A DNA stretch of 64,000 nt from CANHBY01 sp046342195 (GTDB lineage: Bacteria > Pseudomonadota > Gammaproteobacteria > Burkholderiales > Burkholderiaceae_C), in assembly GCA_046342195.1 (NCBI GenBank), contig JBKDQE010000021.1, positions 3,001 to 67,000 on the forward strand. Direction: 5' to 3'. Below, piece by piece: positions 1 to 10,500 of this stretch (the first letter of the stretch is position 1; each line of letters opens with the position of its first letter). Below the pieces are notes generated by a model. The model worked only from the letters and a program-made list of their open reading frames with translations, was not told where the DNA came from and did no database searches. A program made the translations under genes and the position numbers.

Positions 1-806
1 AAGCGGTCAGTGACTTCGGCAAGACGCAGGCACTCGATGTCGGTGCGCACGGGGGGGGCCGGGGCGTTGATCAGGGCCAAATGAGCCAAGGCATTGCGAA
101 TGGCCTGGTAAGCCACTTCGGGGGCCTCAGGGTCATCGTGCTGCCCGCATTCGAGGGTGATGGCATAGCCACCCTGGCTGCGCATGTACTCGGTGGTGCC
201 CACCCCATAGCTGGGGTCTGTGTTGAGTATTTGCATCCGTGCGCTGAGCTGCTCGGCACGGGCCGTTTGAAGCCTGCTCAAACGGTTTTTGACGCCAGTG
301 GCGTAGGTATCCAGCCAACCTTCCACAATGCGCCGGGGCCCTAGTCTGAGCGCAAGAGATTCTTCCTCGGCGGCCCGCGTGAAGGGCTCAAGCGGGCCCT
401 GGTTATCGAGCGGGCCCAGCATCACGAAAGGTTGGCCTTGGGTGTGAAAAGAATGAAGGTCAAGCAAGACATCATGCGCTTGCAAGAACGGGCACAAGGC
501 ATTGGCAACGCGGTCTTCATAATCCATAGGCTGGGCTTGGGGCCTCAGATTACGATTGAGGTTTCGATCACCGGCTCGCCCCATTTTGACGTAAGCCAAA
601 GGGTTGGCGATCGGGATGAAAGTGACCTTCCCGCGGGCCAGTTGCAAATCACCCCGGTCAAACTCGGCCACAATGCGCTCAATGGCCAGCGTGCCACAAA
701 TTTCATTGCCATGAACAGCACCCAATACGATCAAGCTGGCCCCGCTTTCGAGGCCAGAATAAGTGTGGGCGCGCAGGGAAGTCAAGCTGGGGCGGTGAGT
801 GGGCAT
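1..806 (-). CDS. AstE/AspA-family succinylglutamate desuccinylase/aspartoacylase-like zinc hydrolase (C-terminus off window)
   Basis: Read on the minus strand from an ATG at 806, this gives about 268 codons before the window edge. The family removes acyl groups from amino acids using a zinc bound by an HxxE pair and a later His. Visible motifs are GAVHGNE (H32, E35), a downstream LNRN element near residue 84, and LDLHS (H118), all in family order. It starts 38 bases after the zinc-importer gene ends, on the same strand, so it may be cotranscribed with it. No clear ribosome-binding site is seen. Substrate cannot be assigned; it could equally be a general M14-like deacylase or carboxypeptidase. 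Confidence 0.8.
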   Translation of the reverse strand, partial: MPTHRPSLTSLRAHTYSGLESGASLIVLGAVHGNEICGTLAIERIVAEFDRGDLQLARGKVTFIPIANPLAYVKMGRAGDRNLNRNLRPQAQPMDYEDRVANALCPFLQAHDVLLDLHSFHTQGQPFVMLGPLDNQGPLEPFTRAAEEESLALRLGPRRIVEGWLDTYATGVKNRLSRLQTARAEQLSARMQILNTDPSYGVGTTEYMRSQGGYAITLECGQHDDPEAPEVAYQAIRNALAHLALINAPAPPVRTDIECLRLAEVTDR

Positions 807-844
807 GGCAGCGGCAGTTGATAGGGGGATCAGGGGCGAAAATT

Positions 845-1813
845 TCAGGAGTTTAAAGCTGCCGCAAAGGTGTGTAAGTTATGCTGCATCAGTTGCAGGT
901 AGGTGGCGGCCGGCCCATCGGGGGTTGAGAGGGCATCAGAATACAAGGTGCCTCCGACACGAGCCCCTGATTCGCGGGCAATTTGCTGAATCAACTTGGC
1001 ATCGCTGATGTTTTCCAGAAAAACAGCACGCACCTGATGGGTACGGATTTGACGAATCAATTGAGCCACATCGCCGGCAGAGGCTTCTGCATGACCGCGC
1101 CAATTGCGGGGAGACAATAGCGTGATCCCGTAAGCGTCGCCCAGGTAACCAAAGGCGTCGTGAGAAGTGATGGCGCGGCGCTTGTCTGGGGCTATGGCGC
1201 TCAGCATCTGCCGGGCGTCTTGGTCCAGCTTGCGCAAGGCGTGGGTGTAGTTTTTTGCACGCTCTTCAATTTGAAGCCCCTGAGCGGGCACTTGGCTCAT
1301 CAAGGATTGCTGAATATTGCTCACATAAACCATGGCATGGGTAAGGCTGTGCCAAGCATGGGGGTCGATGCTGCCTTTGATTTTTCTGGGTGTGATGCCT
1401 TCACTGGCCAACACCAACTTGCCTTTGAACGCCGAGGCCCGCAGCAGGCGATCGAGCCAAAATTCGAAACCCAAGCCATTCACGATGAGCAGGTCTGCTG
1501 AAGCCACTTGCTTGATCGAAGCGGCGGTGGGTTCAAATACATGGGCATCCGAGTTGGGCCCCACGAGTGAACTGACAACAGCCGCATCGCCTGCAAGCTG
1601 CTGAGCCATGTCTGCCAAAATGGAAAATGTGGCCACCACTTGAAGCGGACGGGTCGGCGTTGACCATGCCGGCATACTGGCGCCCAAGCCACCCAGCAAG
1701 GCAGAGAGCAGCAACTTGCGTCGTGGTGTACTGGCAGGGCATATTGAAAAACCTGAAGGCTTGGCAACGCAGGCCCGGGGGACATTGGCTGAATAGTGTG
1801 TAAATGGTGTCAT
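845..1813 (-). CDS. znuA: Zinc ABC transporter, periplasmic metal-binding protein ZnuA-like
   Basis: A 322-residue cluster A-I metal solute-binding protein that captures Zn2+ (possibly Mn2+) in the periplasm and delivers it to ZnuB. Candidate metal ligands are the His residues in DAHVFEP, DPHAWHS and HDAF, followed by a conserved Asp near the C-terminus. The N-terminus has PRRKLLLSALLGG, a twin-arginine-like signal, preceded by about 25 residues. The ATG at 1813 is chosen because AAGGA lies 9 bases upstream; a longer open frame to 1918 would overlap znuB by 80 bases. The His-rich loop typical of gammaproteobacterial ZnuA is absent, so zinc specificity rests on operon context. Confidence 0.88.
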   Translation of the reverse strand: MTPFTHYSANVPRACVAKPSGFSICPASTPRRKLLLSALLGGLGASMPAWSTPTRPLQVVATFSILADMAQQLAGDAAVVSSLVGPNSDAHVFEPTAASIKQVASADLLIVNGLGFEFWLDRLLRASAFKGKLVLASEGITPRKIKGSIDPHAWHSLTHAMVYVSNIQQSLMSQVPAQGLQIEERAKNYTHALRKLDQDARQMLSAIAPDKRRAITSHDAFGYLGDAYGITLLSPRNWRGHAEASAGDVAQLIRQIRTHQVRAVFLENISDAKLIQQIARESGARVGGTLYSDALSTPDGPAATYLQLMQHNLHTFAAALNS

Positions 1814-1838
1814 TTGACGCGTCCTTATAATGAGCCTT

Positions 1839-2714
1839 TCAGGCTTCTCGATGGCTCCGCAAGGCGAGTTTACGGCCCAGCCAACCTCCATGGATGCCCA
1901 ACAAAAGAGACAGGCCATACAGGCCTCCTGCCATTAATACAATGCTTGGCCCGGTGGGCAAAGAAAGATGAAAAGACAGTATCAAGCCCAGCAGGGAGCT
2001 GATCATCGAAAGGGCTCCTGCCACCAACGACAAGGCCGCCACATCATGCACCCAGAGCCGTGCGGCAATGGCCGGCAACATCAGCAAGCCCACCGACATC
2101 ATGGTTCCCAATGTCAAAAAACCGGCCACCAGATTCAACACCACCAAACAAAGAAAACACAAATGCACCAGAGCGCCCGGCCCTCCGGAGGTCCGCAAAA
2201 ATACAGGGTCAAAACATTCCAAAATCAGCGGTCTGTAAATCAGGGCCAGCAAAATCAGGATGATCGAATTGGCAGCCGCCATTCCCAGCAGGGCGCTTTC
2301 ATCCACTGCCAAAGCGCTTCCAAACAGCAAATGAAGCAAATCAACCGCGCTGCCATGCGCAGAAACAATCATCACCCCCGCGGCCAGGGCAATCAAATAA
2401 AACGCAGCAAAACTGGCATCTTCTTTTTGATCCGTCACCCGACTCAACCAGCCCGCCAAAAGGGCCACCCCCAAGGCGGCCAGAAAGGCGCCCAGGCTCA
2501 TGGCCCCCAATGAGAAACCAGCCATGGCAAAAGCGATGGCGGCCCCTGGCAAAAGTGCATGGGACATCGCATCACCCATGAGGCTCATCCGTCGCAACAC
2601 CAGCAAGGTTCCGAGTGGCGCCCCGGACACCGCCAGGCACAGACAGGCCACCAGAGTGCGACGCATGAAGCCGAATTCCGTGAAGGGCTGAATCAGCAGT
2701 TCGTGCAAAGTCAT
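1839..2714 (-). CDS. znuB: Zinc ABC transporter permease ZnuB-like
   Basis: A 291-residue ABC-3 family integral membrane protein that forms the inner-membrane channel for metal import. It is hydrophobic throughout, with about eight predicted membrane segments, and starts MTLHELLIQPF as family members do. The MSLMGDAMSHALLPGAA stretch near residue 47 matches the conserved cytoplasmic coupling region of ZnuB/TroC permeases. Its ATG overlaps the stop of the ATPase gene in an ATGA junction, indicating translational coupling, and znuA follows after 25 bases. Confidence 0.92.
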   Translation of the reverse strand: MTLHELLIQPFTEFGFMRRTLVACLCLAVSGAPLGTLLVLRRMSLMGDAMSHALLPGAAIAFAMAGFSLGAMSLGAFLAALGVALLAGWLSRVTDQKEDASFAAFYLIALAAGVMIVSAHGSAVDLLHLLFGSALAVDESALLGMAAANSIILILLALIYRPLILECFDPVFLRTSGGPGALVHLCFLCLVVLNLVAGFLTLGTMMSVGLLMLPAIAARLWVHDVAALSLVAGALSMISSLLGLILSFHLSLPTGPSIVLMAGGLYGLSLLLGIHGGWLGRKLALRSHREA

Positions 2715-3511
2715 GGCGCTGCGGTCAATGGCAAGGCCAGACCCTGGGCTGCCTGAACCTGAGGGAGCCCTGCCGGGCGGAAACAGTGGGCTGCGTTCTC
2801 ATCCCAATGGGTGGAAATTTGACGCGCCCGAAGCAGGTTTTCAGGGGTCAGGACATCTTGGGTCAAACCCCAGGCAATCGGCTCCCGGGCCAAGAGCAAG
2901 GTCTGATCAAAATATTCACTGACTTGGTTCATATCGTGCAACACGGCCAGCACCGTGCGGCCTTCTTTGCGCCATTGAGATACCACCTGAAGGAGATCTT
3001 CGCAGGTGCGGGAATCAATCGCATTGAAAGGTTCATCAAGCAGAATCAGCGGCGCATTTTGCAACAGTAAGCGGGCAAACAGAGCACGCTGAAACTGCCC
3101 GACCGACAACTCACCCATAAAGCGGTTTTCAAAGTGATGCAAGCCGACCGTTGCCAGCGCTTGCTGGGCCTGAACCCGCAGCGTTGACGAAGCCGCCCTG
3201 AAAGACCCGAGCAAGCGCCAGGAACCCATTTGAACAGCATCCAGAACCCGCACCGGAAAGTTTCGGTCAACCAAGGTTTGCTGTGGCAAGTAACCGATGT
3301 TGTCGCTCAGGTCTGGTGCAATCGTCAGGGTTCCAGTGGCTGTAGGGACGCGCCCCACCAAAGCCTCCAGCAAGCTACTTTTTCCGGCGCCATTGGGGCC
3401 GATGACAGCCGTCAGTGAACCGCGGGGCACGCTGCCACTGAGGTGATGCACCACCGGGTGGCGATAGTGGGAGATGGTGAGATTATCCAGATGAAGGGCA
3501 AAATCTAGCAT
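2711..3511 (-). CDS. znuC: Zinc ABC transporter ATP-binding protein ZnuC-like
   Basis: A 266-residue ATPase that powers zinc import through ZnuB. It has Walker A (GPNGAGKSS), an ABC signature in slightly divergent form (LSVGQFQRA rather than LSGGQ), Walker B (LILLDEPF) and a switch His in VLHDMNQ. The ATG at 3511 gives the usual N-terminus MLDFALHLDNL; a longer frame to 3622 would run through the upstream small gene. It begins 10 bases after the small His-rich gene ends and overlaps znuB by 4 bases. Confidence 0.92.
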   Translation of the reverse strand: MLDFALHLDNLTISHYRHPVVHHLSGSVPRGSLTAVIGPNGAGKSSLLEALVGRVPTATGTLTIAPDLSDNIGYLPQQTLVDRNFPVRVLDAVQMGSWRLLGSFRAASSTLRVQAQQALATVGLHHFENRFMGELSVGQFQRALFARLLLQNAPLILLDEPFNAIDSRTCEDLLQVVSQWRKEGRTVLAVLHDMNQVSEYFDQTLLLAREPIAWGLTQDVLTPENLLRARQISTHWDENAAHCFRPAGLPQVQAAQGLALPLTAAP

Positions 3512-3521
3512 GTGATTGTTC

Positions 3522-3680
3522 TCAGGCCTGTAAAGCCCAGGCCACAGCCACCCATAAGGGCAGCAACAAAAGGGCTGCGAGGCCCAGCCTTTGCCACACC
3601 CCACAGGACAGCATGGAGGCAATCCGGCGGCGTACCGGTGTCAGTGGATGCGAATGAGGAGGAGGATGTTGATGCGGCAT
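3522..3680 (-). CDS. Small His-rich single-pass membrane peptide leading the zinc operon
   Basis: A 52-residue open frame starting MPHQHPPPHSHPL, followed by a basic stretch and one C-terminal membrane helix (LGLAALLLLPLWVAVAW). It ends 10 bases before znuC on the same strand, so it is probably the first gene of the operon. The His-rich head followed by a membrane anchor suggests metal binding at the membrane, which is inference from composition and position. No ribosome-binding site decides the start; an upstream in-frame ATG at 3728 would add 16 residues. I do not recognise a named family. Confidence 0.5.
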   Translation of the reverse strand: MPHQHPPPHSHPLTPVRRRIASMLSCGVWQRLGLAALLLLPLWVAVAWALQA

Positions 3681-3733
3681 GGGCCCAAAGGGGTGATCTG
3701 AACCATTCGGCTCCCTTGTGTCTTGCATGGCCT

Positions 3734-3819
3734 GGGGCCTGCCCCGGCTTTGTTTTGCGCCTTGCTCAAGGCCTTTTGAAGAACAACGCATCTGGCATCT
3801 TTAGTATTACAGGCCCTAG
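3734..3819. repeat. Truncated copy of the 160-bp inverted-repeat element
   Basis: About 86 bp match the complement of the left part of the intact element at 39766-39925, including GCCTTGCTCAAGGCCTTTTG and the terminal ACAGGCCCTAG. The other inverted terminus is missing, so this is a half copy. It lies just upstream of the His-rich peptide and so within or next to the zinc operon leader. Confidence 0.75.
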
Positions 3820-3956
3820 ATACTGCGACTGCGACCGGCATGACGGCGCGGGGGGCCCTTATCGGCCAGGCCAAGAATGAAATGGATGAAATGAAAACCT
3901 ACAGACTGCCCCAGTATCTCCAATGGGGCATGAAGCCTTGAACTCTTGTTTTCAGG

Positions 3957-3995
3957 CGAAATGATAACGAAAACTGATTTGCAATAGTCATTTTT
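3957..3995. promoter_or_regulatory. Possible Fur/Zur-type operator upstream of the zinc operon
   Basis: An AT-rich stretch containing AAATGATAACGAAAACTGAT and then GCAATAGTCATTTTT, with outer half-sites AAATGA and TCATTT. It resembles Fur-superfamily boxes in composition and spacing, and zinc import operons are usually Zur-controlled. The match is imperfect and the region is also divergent from nothing else that needs control. Confidence 0.35.
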
Positions 3996-4041
3996 GACCC
4001 ATCAAATCGGGGGGAGTGATCAAACCAGCCATTTCATGACC

Positions 4042-4506
4042 CTACTCAATGAGGTAACGCCATAAATCTTCACATTGCGAGGGGGTCACTTCGTAACGTG
4101 GCATGGTGCGCGGCACGAGTACATAAGCAGGGTCGACGCCGGTGGTCAGGAGGCGGCAAAAGCTCTCTTGATTAAACCGGGAGGGAGGCCCACCCCGCCT
4201 GGAAACTTCCTGCGTGAGCAGGAGGGGCGTCAGAATGGGCGCTGCGGGCACCCAGCCAGAAGATGCCTCCTTGGCGGCATCGGGTGGATTGACCCCTTCA
4301 TGGCAATTGCTGCAACGGCTGGCTTCAGGCTCCAGAACGTTGCTGATGCCATTGATGCGGGCTGCCAGGGGGTCTTCGCCTTTGAACAGTCGTTGACCAG
4401 ACGCTGTACGTTGCTGGGCAGCTCCATGAGCGCGCGCCACAGTGACTACCAGCCCCCCGCAGGCCACCATGCCACAAAGCAACAAGACGAGGTGAACATG
4501 CCTCAT
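4042..4506 (-). CDS. Secreted mono-haem c-type cytochrome, coupled to the giant lipoprotein gene
   Basis: A 154-residue protein with an N-terminal hydrophobic signal (HLVLLLCGMVACGGLVVTV; the Cys in VACGG could be a lipobox) and one haem-attachment motif CSNCH near residue 91. A Met in the C-terminal RTMPRYEV is a candidate axial ligand. Its ATG overlaps the stop of the 2016-residue upstream gene (ATGA), so the two are almost certainly cotranslated. It probably takes electrons from the di-haem domain of that protein; that role is inferred from coupling only. Confidence 0.85.
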   Translation of the reverse strand: MRHVHLVLLLCGMVACGGLVVTVARAHGAAQQRTASGQRLFKGEDPLAARINGISNVLEPEASRCSNCHEGVNPPDAAKEASSGWVPAAPILTPLLLTQEVSRRGGPPSRFNQESFCRLLTTGVDPAYVLVPRTMPRYEVTPSQCEDLWRYLIE

Positions 4507-7500
4507 TTTCCAAAAACCTCCACTTCAGCCAAGGCTAGCGGGCCTTTCAACTTTTTCACAATACGCACAAAACGGCCCCGGGATGATACTTCCACATCCA
4601 GAGGGTTCCCAGGCGCTGCCCAACGTGCCCAGACAGGCCAGCGACGAAGAGAGGGGTCTGCCAATAAAGACGACAGCGACCGGCCCGACATATCAGCATC
4701 AGACACCCATACTTCCATATCCGACATTCGATCAGCGCAGCAGTCGGTGCGGGGCCAAAGGCGAATGGCGTCAATGTGTCGAATTGAACCCAGATCAACC
4801 TGCCACCAACTTTGCGGCCCACGCAGGGTCTGGGCCACCGACCCCTGGGCATAGACCCCGCGCGTTTGACCATCGACCGCCCGATGGGCTTCACCCCCAA
4901 GATCCGTCGATGACTGGCTCACCCGCTTGCCACGAGCAAGGTTGGCTGATGCCCTTCGGATCACCGGGAAAAGCTGTGCCGTAGGAACCCGCACAAACTC
5001 TGAAGCGCCTGGAGGCTTCCAACGCAGATCAATACGCCCCGAAGCTACGCGGTTTTGGTATTCAATGACCATTGAATAAGGCCGACCAGCCACCCAGCGT
5101 AACGGGGGCGACTGATCGCGACCTTTGGAGGCCGTTTTTTTCGAAGCAATCACCTGCTGCCCATCGACCCAGACTCGAACACTTTCATCAGACAAAGCCT
5201 GCAAAATGAAGACGCCAGAGGCAGGCGCCTGAATCAGGCCTGTCCAGCGAACCGAGGCAGCGCCTTTCAAAATGCCCCCTAACGGCGAGCCCTGCGCCCA
5301 GTCAGCATGAACAGCTTCGGTTCGAACCAGGGCCGGCACCCCGGAAAAATCAAGATTGGAAAAATAAGCCGCACTGAGGCCCGTGCCGGCCGATCGTGTC
5401 AAGGGTGCCGCAGGTTCCTCGGGGCCAATTTGTTGCACATAAGCTGACACAGAAGCCAACTCAGAGGCCAAAAGGTTCAGCCCCAGATGGGCCTCCACAG
5501 CGGCTTCGATTGTGGGAGCGGAACCATCGTGCAGGTAAGGCGCACTGCTCCAGACCCCGCGCAGTGAAGGGGTGGCCAAGCCACCGAGCACCGTCCCCAG
5601 GCGTTGGCCACTCGACGATTTCAGGGTGCCGATGTTGTGCAGCCCCTGTCCTGAGCGATCACCAAAAGCAGGGCCACCATGACAGCTTGCACAATGGTTC
5701 AAGAATACCGTTTTGCCCTTGAGCCCTTCCGCACTTAATGCGCCACCCGCAGAGCGATGTGGGCTTGGATCAGATTGACTCAAAGAGGCCACGTAGGCTG
5801 CCAAGGCATCCAGCTCAGCCGAAACACCGGCTTTTTTATCTCCCAGAGGCAAATGGCGAGTGCCTGAGTAAAATGCTTCATCCGACATCAAGCCCTTGCC
5901 CCCTGCCAAAGTACGGATTTGTTCTTCAAAGTCGTGAATTTCATCAAAGCGATCTGTCCAATTGAGCATACCTTGCCCTGCACCACGACCCCGCAGAGCC
6001 GGCGTATTACGCAGCCCTTCGCCAAAGCCGGTGAAGTCCCAGGTTCGTCCATCATGAGCGCCATCCATATGGCAACTGGCACAACTCAAGGAGGCATCGC
6101 CTGCAAGACGGGGGTCCTTCGCGTCATAAAATAATTGTTTGCCCCAAAAAACTTCAGGAGCCAGTTTTTCTGAAGCCACCGAAGAAATCGCTTTGAGCAG
6201 CGGCACACGGTGCTCTCCCCAGTTCACCAAGGGGCTCAAGTCATAGATGGCCAACTGGCGGTCCATGAAGTTGTTGACGTACAACTGAAGGCCATCTGGC
6301 GATACCATCACCCCCTCAGGAGCCCGTCCGGTATCAAAGCGAAACAGCTCAACTTTGCCCACGGGGTCTGTCACGGCAATTTCACGACTGGTTTGCAAGG
6401 CCACAAACAAATAGGCTCCACTGGGATGAAAAACCGCATCTGAGGCCCAACCGGATTGTGGATAACTCACTCGACCGGCCAAGTCTTCAGTCAGAGTTGT
6501 CAGGTTGATTCGTGAGCTGATTGCCCGAATTGTATTATTTGGTACAAGGGCTTGAGCGTCACGCAGTATGCCCCGCTTGATGTTGTCTTGCTTGGAGGGA
6601 ACCCAGGCGCTGTATCCATCGGGAGAAATCACCAACGGCCCCAGATAGTTGGGAACCCCCCTCCCCCTCTTTTCGGAATCTGTCTCGTCGCTATGAGCAA
6701 GCACGATGGTTTGGCGTATTTGGAAGGGCTCGGCATCAATCAGCAGCAGCTCGCCCCCCATCATGCCTGCGGCGCTGCGGGTTTGAACCTGGGCCGTGGC
6801 CTCACCGGGCAGAGGTGACGTGATGAAGCGTGATACAAACACTTGGGTACTGTTGTGGTTGACAGCCACATGGCGGGCATGTATTCCTGCCGATACCGAA
6901 GCCAATGTTGCACCAGATCCGGGATCAAGCTTGAGTAATTGTCCAGTGGCTGCCAGAACCACATAAGCGGCCAAACCATCAGGGGCAAATACCAAGCCAT
7001 ACGGCTGGGAAGCTCGGGGCAGTTCGATATGCTGCACGACCGTCAAGGTGACTGGGTCAATGACACTGATCGAATCGCTGCGCTGATTGACCACCCAAAC
7101 TCGGCGATCCGGGGCGATTGCCAGTGTGCGAGGTGACTCCCCTGCGGGAATTTCTGCCTCACGGCGCTGAGTGCCGGCATCAAACACGGTCACGCTGTGG
7201 TGATCCGGGTTGGCCATCCAGATGCGGCTCGAAGCGCCCGGCCGGTCTTCCCAAGCCAAGCTGGAAGATCGACTCGGAATTTGATCCGTGGGGCGCTCAA
7301 ATACGGCCTGGGCATGGCGTCGAAGCCCCAGTACCTGCCCACTGGGCGAGAGAGCTTGAACTTCGACCTGATAAATCCCTGCCAAAGAAAACCGGTGCGT
7401 TTGGCGGGTGGCTGCCGTGGGCCCCACAGGCGGCGTGCCATCGCCAAAATTCCATTGAAAACGCAGACCATCCGCCGCTGCGATACCGGCCTCAAAGACA

Positions 7501-10500
7501 CGCTCCTGACCCACCCTCAAGGGCGGAGACTCTGTCAAGGCCAAAGTCACTGGAGCGGGTTTGACAGACCATGCCACTTGCAGGCTGCTTGAGGCTCCAC
7601 GAGGGTCAGTGGCCCGCACCGTCACGGCAAAATCACCCGTTTCAACCGGACGTCCGCTGATGGTGCCTGAAACAGGATTGATCTCTACACCCAGCGGGAG
7701 GTTTGTTGCGGAAAAGCTCAACACCTCACCATCCGGGTCTGAGCCAGATAACAACACGGCATGCTGACGCCCCAGCACCCAATTTTGATCTGGTAACTGG
7801 GCGAGAATCGGGGGCTGATTCACCGGCGTACCAAAAACCTGCACTTCAGCCAAGGCCAGTGGCCCAGATCGATCCCGCTGAATGCGCACATAGCGACCCG
7901 CCGTACGAGCAGGTACCGTCCATTGAGGCCCGACGATTCCAGTTATTTTTGTATGCCACACCGAGGTATCAGCAAGCAGGTCATCCAACCCTCGATCAGA
8001 CATATCGCGAACCGATACCAATACATGCCATTTTGCCCAGCGGTCTACGCAACAATCCGTGCGATTCCACCATCGAATTGCCGCAAGAGACTTCTCGCTG
8101 CCCAAGTCCACTTGCCACCAACCCTGCTCGTCTGCCTGGGTATGACTCACTGAAAGAGACTTGAAAAAATCACCATTGATATTTCCATCTACGGCACGAG
8201 ACGCCACGGCCCCGAACTCGGTTGAAGACTGCAAGGCAGGTTGATTCTGAGACAGATTGTTAAAGTAGACGGTTCGCTCGCTGACCTGAGACCCAAAGTC
8301 CTGGAAATGACCCCGCCCCATTTCATGCCAGTTCACCCCATCACGGCTGGTATCAAAGCGCCACTGGCCGATGGCCCCTTCCGGAAGGTCAATGCGAGGC
8401 AAATACTTAAAACCGGTTACGATACGAGGCGCCCCCAGCTTGATCACTAATTCATGCGGATGCTGCTTTGTGACATTACTATACTGAGAATACCAGGCGG
8501 TCTTGGGGTCACCGTCGAGAGCTTGGGCAGCCCGACCCGGATCCTGGGTTTCCTCACTGCTCGCCATGGCCGTCCAGCCCCCGCGCGGCATAACACGGCC
8601 TTGCGCATCCAGCAAATTCAACTCAGCAATTGAAGCGGCAGGGCCGCCGTCCATGGCCGAAAGGGCGACCAAACGAACAAAATTGACTTCCTCAGGACCG
8701 CCATCTTGAACGGCCCACAGAACTTGCGTGCTGGTAGCAGCAATTGAATTAGAAACAGAGATGATTGATACAAACTGACCTGGATGGCTGGGTAGCCCCG
8801 AAATCAGGCCCGTTTCCGGGTGAATCGATAAACCTTCCGGCAAACCCCGGGCCGAAAAACGAAGCTCCCCCTTCTTGGGCGAGCTGGCTTCAACAGCCAG
8901 CCGAACCGGTGAACCGACGGAACTGATCTGGGAGTCGATCAAGGCCAATTGAGGGGCCTCTGTGCCATTAATGTGCATCATGTGCGCCACCGAGGGCACG
9001 CCACGCTCATTCATTGCAAACAGCATGTATGAGCCCGGCAAAATGACCGAAGGATTGCTTGGCAAATCAACCTGATAGCGCCCTTCTCCCGCAACAGAAA
9101 AACGCAGGGGAATGCGCCGCTGACCATGGTTTACCGTGTGGGACACTGCCGACAGCCGAACCAAGGCGAACGCCACAACTGCCGAATCAAGTTCCACCTG
9201 AATCCCGGTTCCATGGCTTGCTTTGGTGGGGGCATTTTTGATCACGGGCCGTTGCGCAGAAGTTCCATCAGGGTTCAGAAGGTAGTAGGGGGTATAAATT
9301 TGTGCATCGGGATGGTTGGCCCCGCAACCCGAGCCGCACAAGCCCCCGCCTGCTGTCAATACCCTGGCATCCGGCAGAAGCATCGCCACACTGTTGTCGT
9401 TCCGGGCCACAGCCATGGGTGCCAAGGTGGTGAAGCGCTCTGTAACAGGATCCCACAGCTCACCCGGTAAAACAGCCAAATCATCGGACAAGGGCCTGTG
9501 GGCTGTCTGCCCGCCAATGATCATCACTTGGCCATTCGGCAACACCACCGAATGAGCATTCACCCGGGGGTAGGCCATGGGCGCCAGCTTTCGTGCAGAC
9601 AAACCCGTGTTCATATCAATCAAGTAAGCTGCCCGTGACCCCGGTTCGTTCTGACGACCCGCCATGCCCCCCACTTTAAGAGCCTTGCCCACCTCAAATA
9701 ATGCGACAGAGCCTTGCTGGGTCAGATCATCGTCACCACGCAGAGTGGCCCAATTCAGCTTGCCGCGCCCACGGGGGTCGATCCAGTGCATGGCAGGCCC
9801 AGGCCCTGCCCGTAGCACCATGCCATGAGGTGCCGTGAGCATCCAAGGGTGCTGTTCAGCGGCATTCAGGCCCACCCCACCCTCATTCGATGAAAGCTCA
9901 AAGGTCAGATGACTGAGCCTTCGCCAGCCTGAAGCCGAATTCCATACCTCGGCATACTGGTCTGCAGAGGCGCCACCATACCCCCCCCCGGCCGTCAGCA
10001 CTTCCCCGTTGGCCAAAATTGTATTGGCAGCATGGCAACGCGGCGCAGTCAAGAGGGGCCCGGAAGACCAGCGAGCGCTGCCGGGATCGTAAAGACTGGT
10101 TTTTTCGCTTTGATCTCCCCCGCTCACCAGCAGCGAGCTATCAGAGAGATGAATGATGCCGGCGCAATACATATCGTGCCCGGTCTCGGTCACGCGGCGC
10201 TCAGTGACTTCGCCTGACGCAGGATCCCATTCACTGGTAAACGTGCCACCTCCAGCCCCGACACTGAATTTGCCACTGGACGACCAAAAAAGCACTTTAC
10301 CATTGGGTAATTGGGCTGCAGCGGCAGGAACAATGGGCAAAGATACCAACCCCGACCACTCTCCCTTGGAGGGATCTGCCAAAGGCAGCACAGGGGGCGG
10401 TAGCGGATCAGCAGGCCGCTCTCGTGATAAAGATGCTCCCCGTGCAGGAGGCACAGACTGTGGCGACTCTATCGGGTCTGAGTCACTGCCACAACCCCCT

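Noticed and set aside
845..1918. Longer 357-residue ZnuA
   Set aside because: Would overlap znuB by 80 bases; the ATG at 1813 has a good ribosome-binding site and gives a proper signal peptide.
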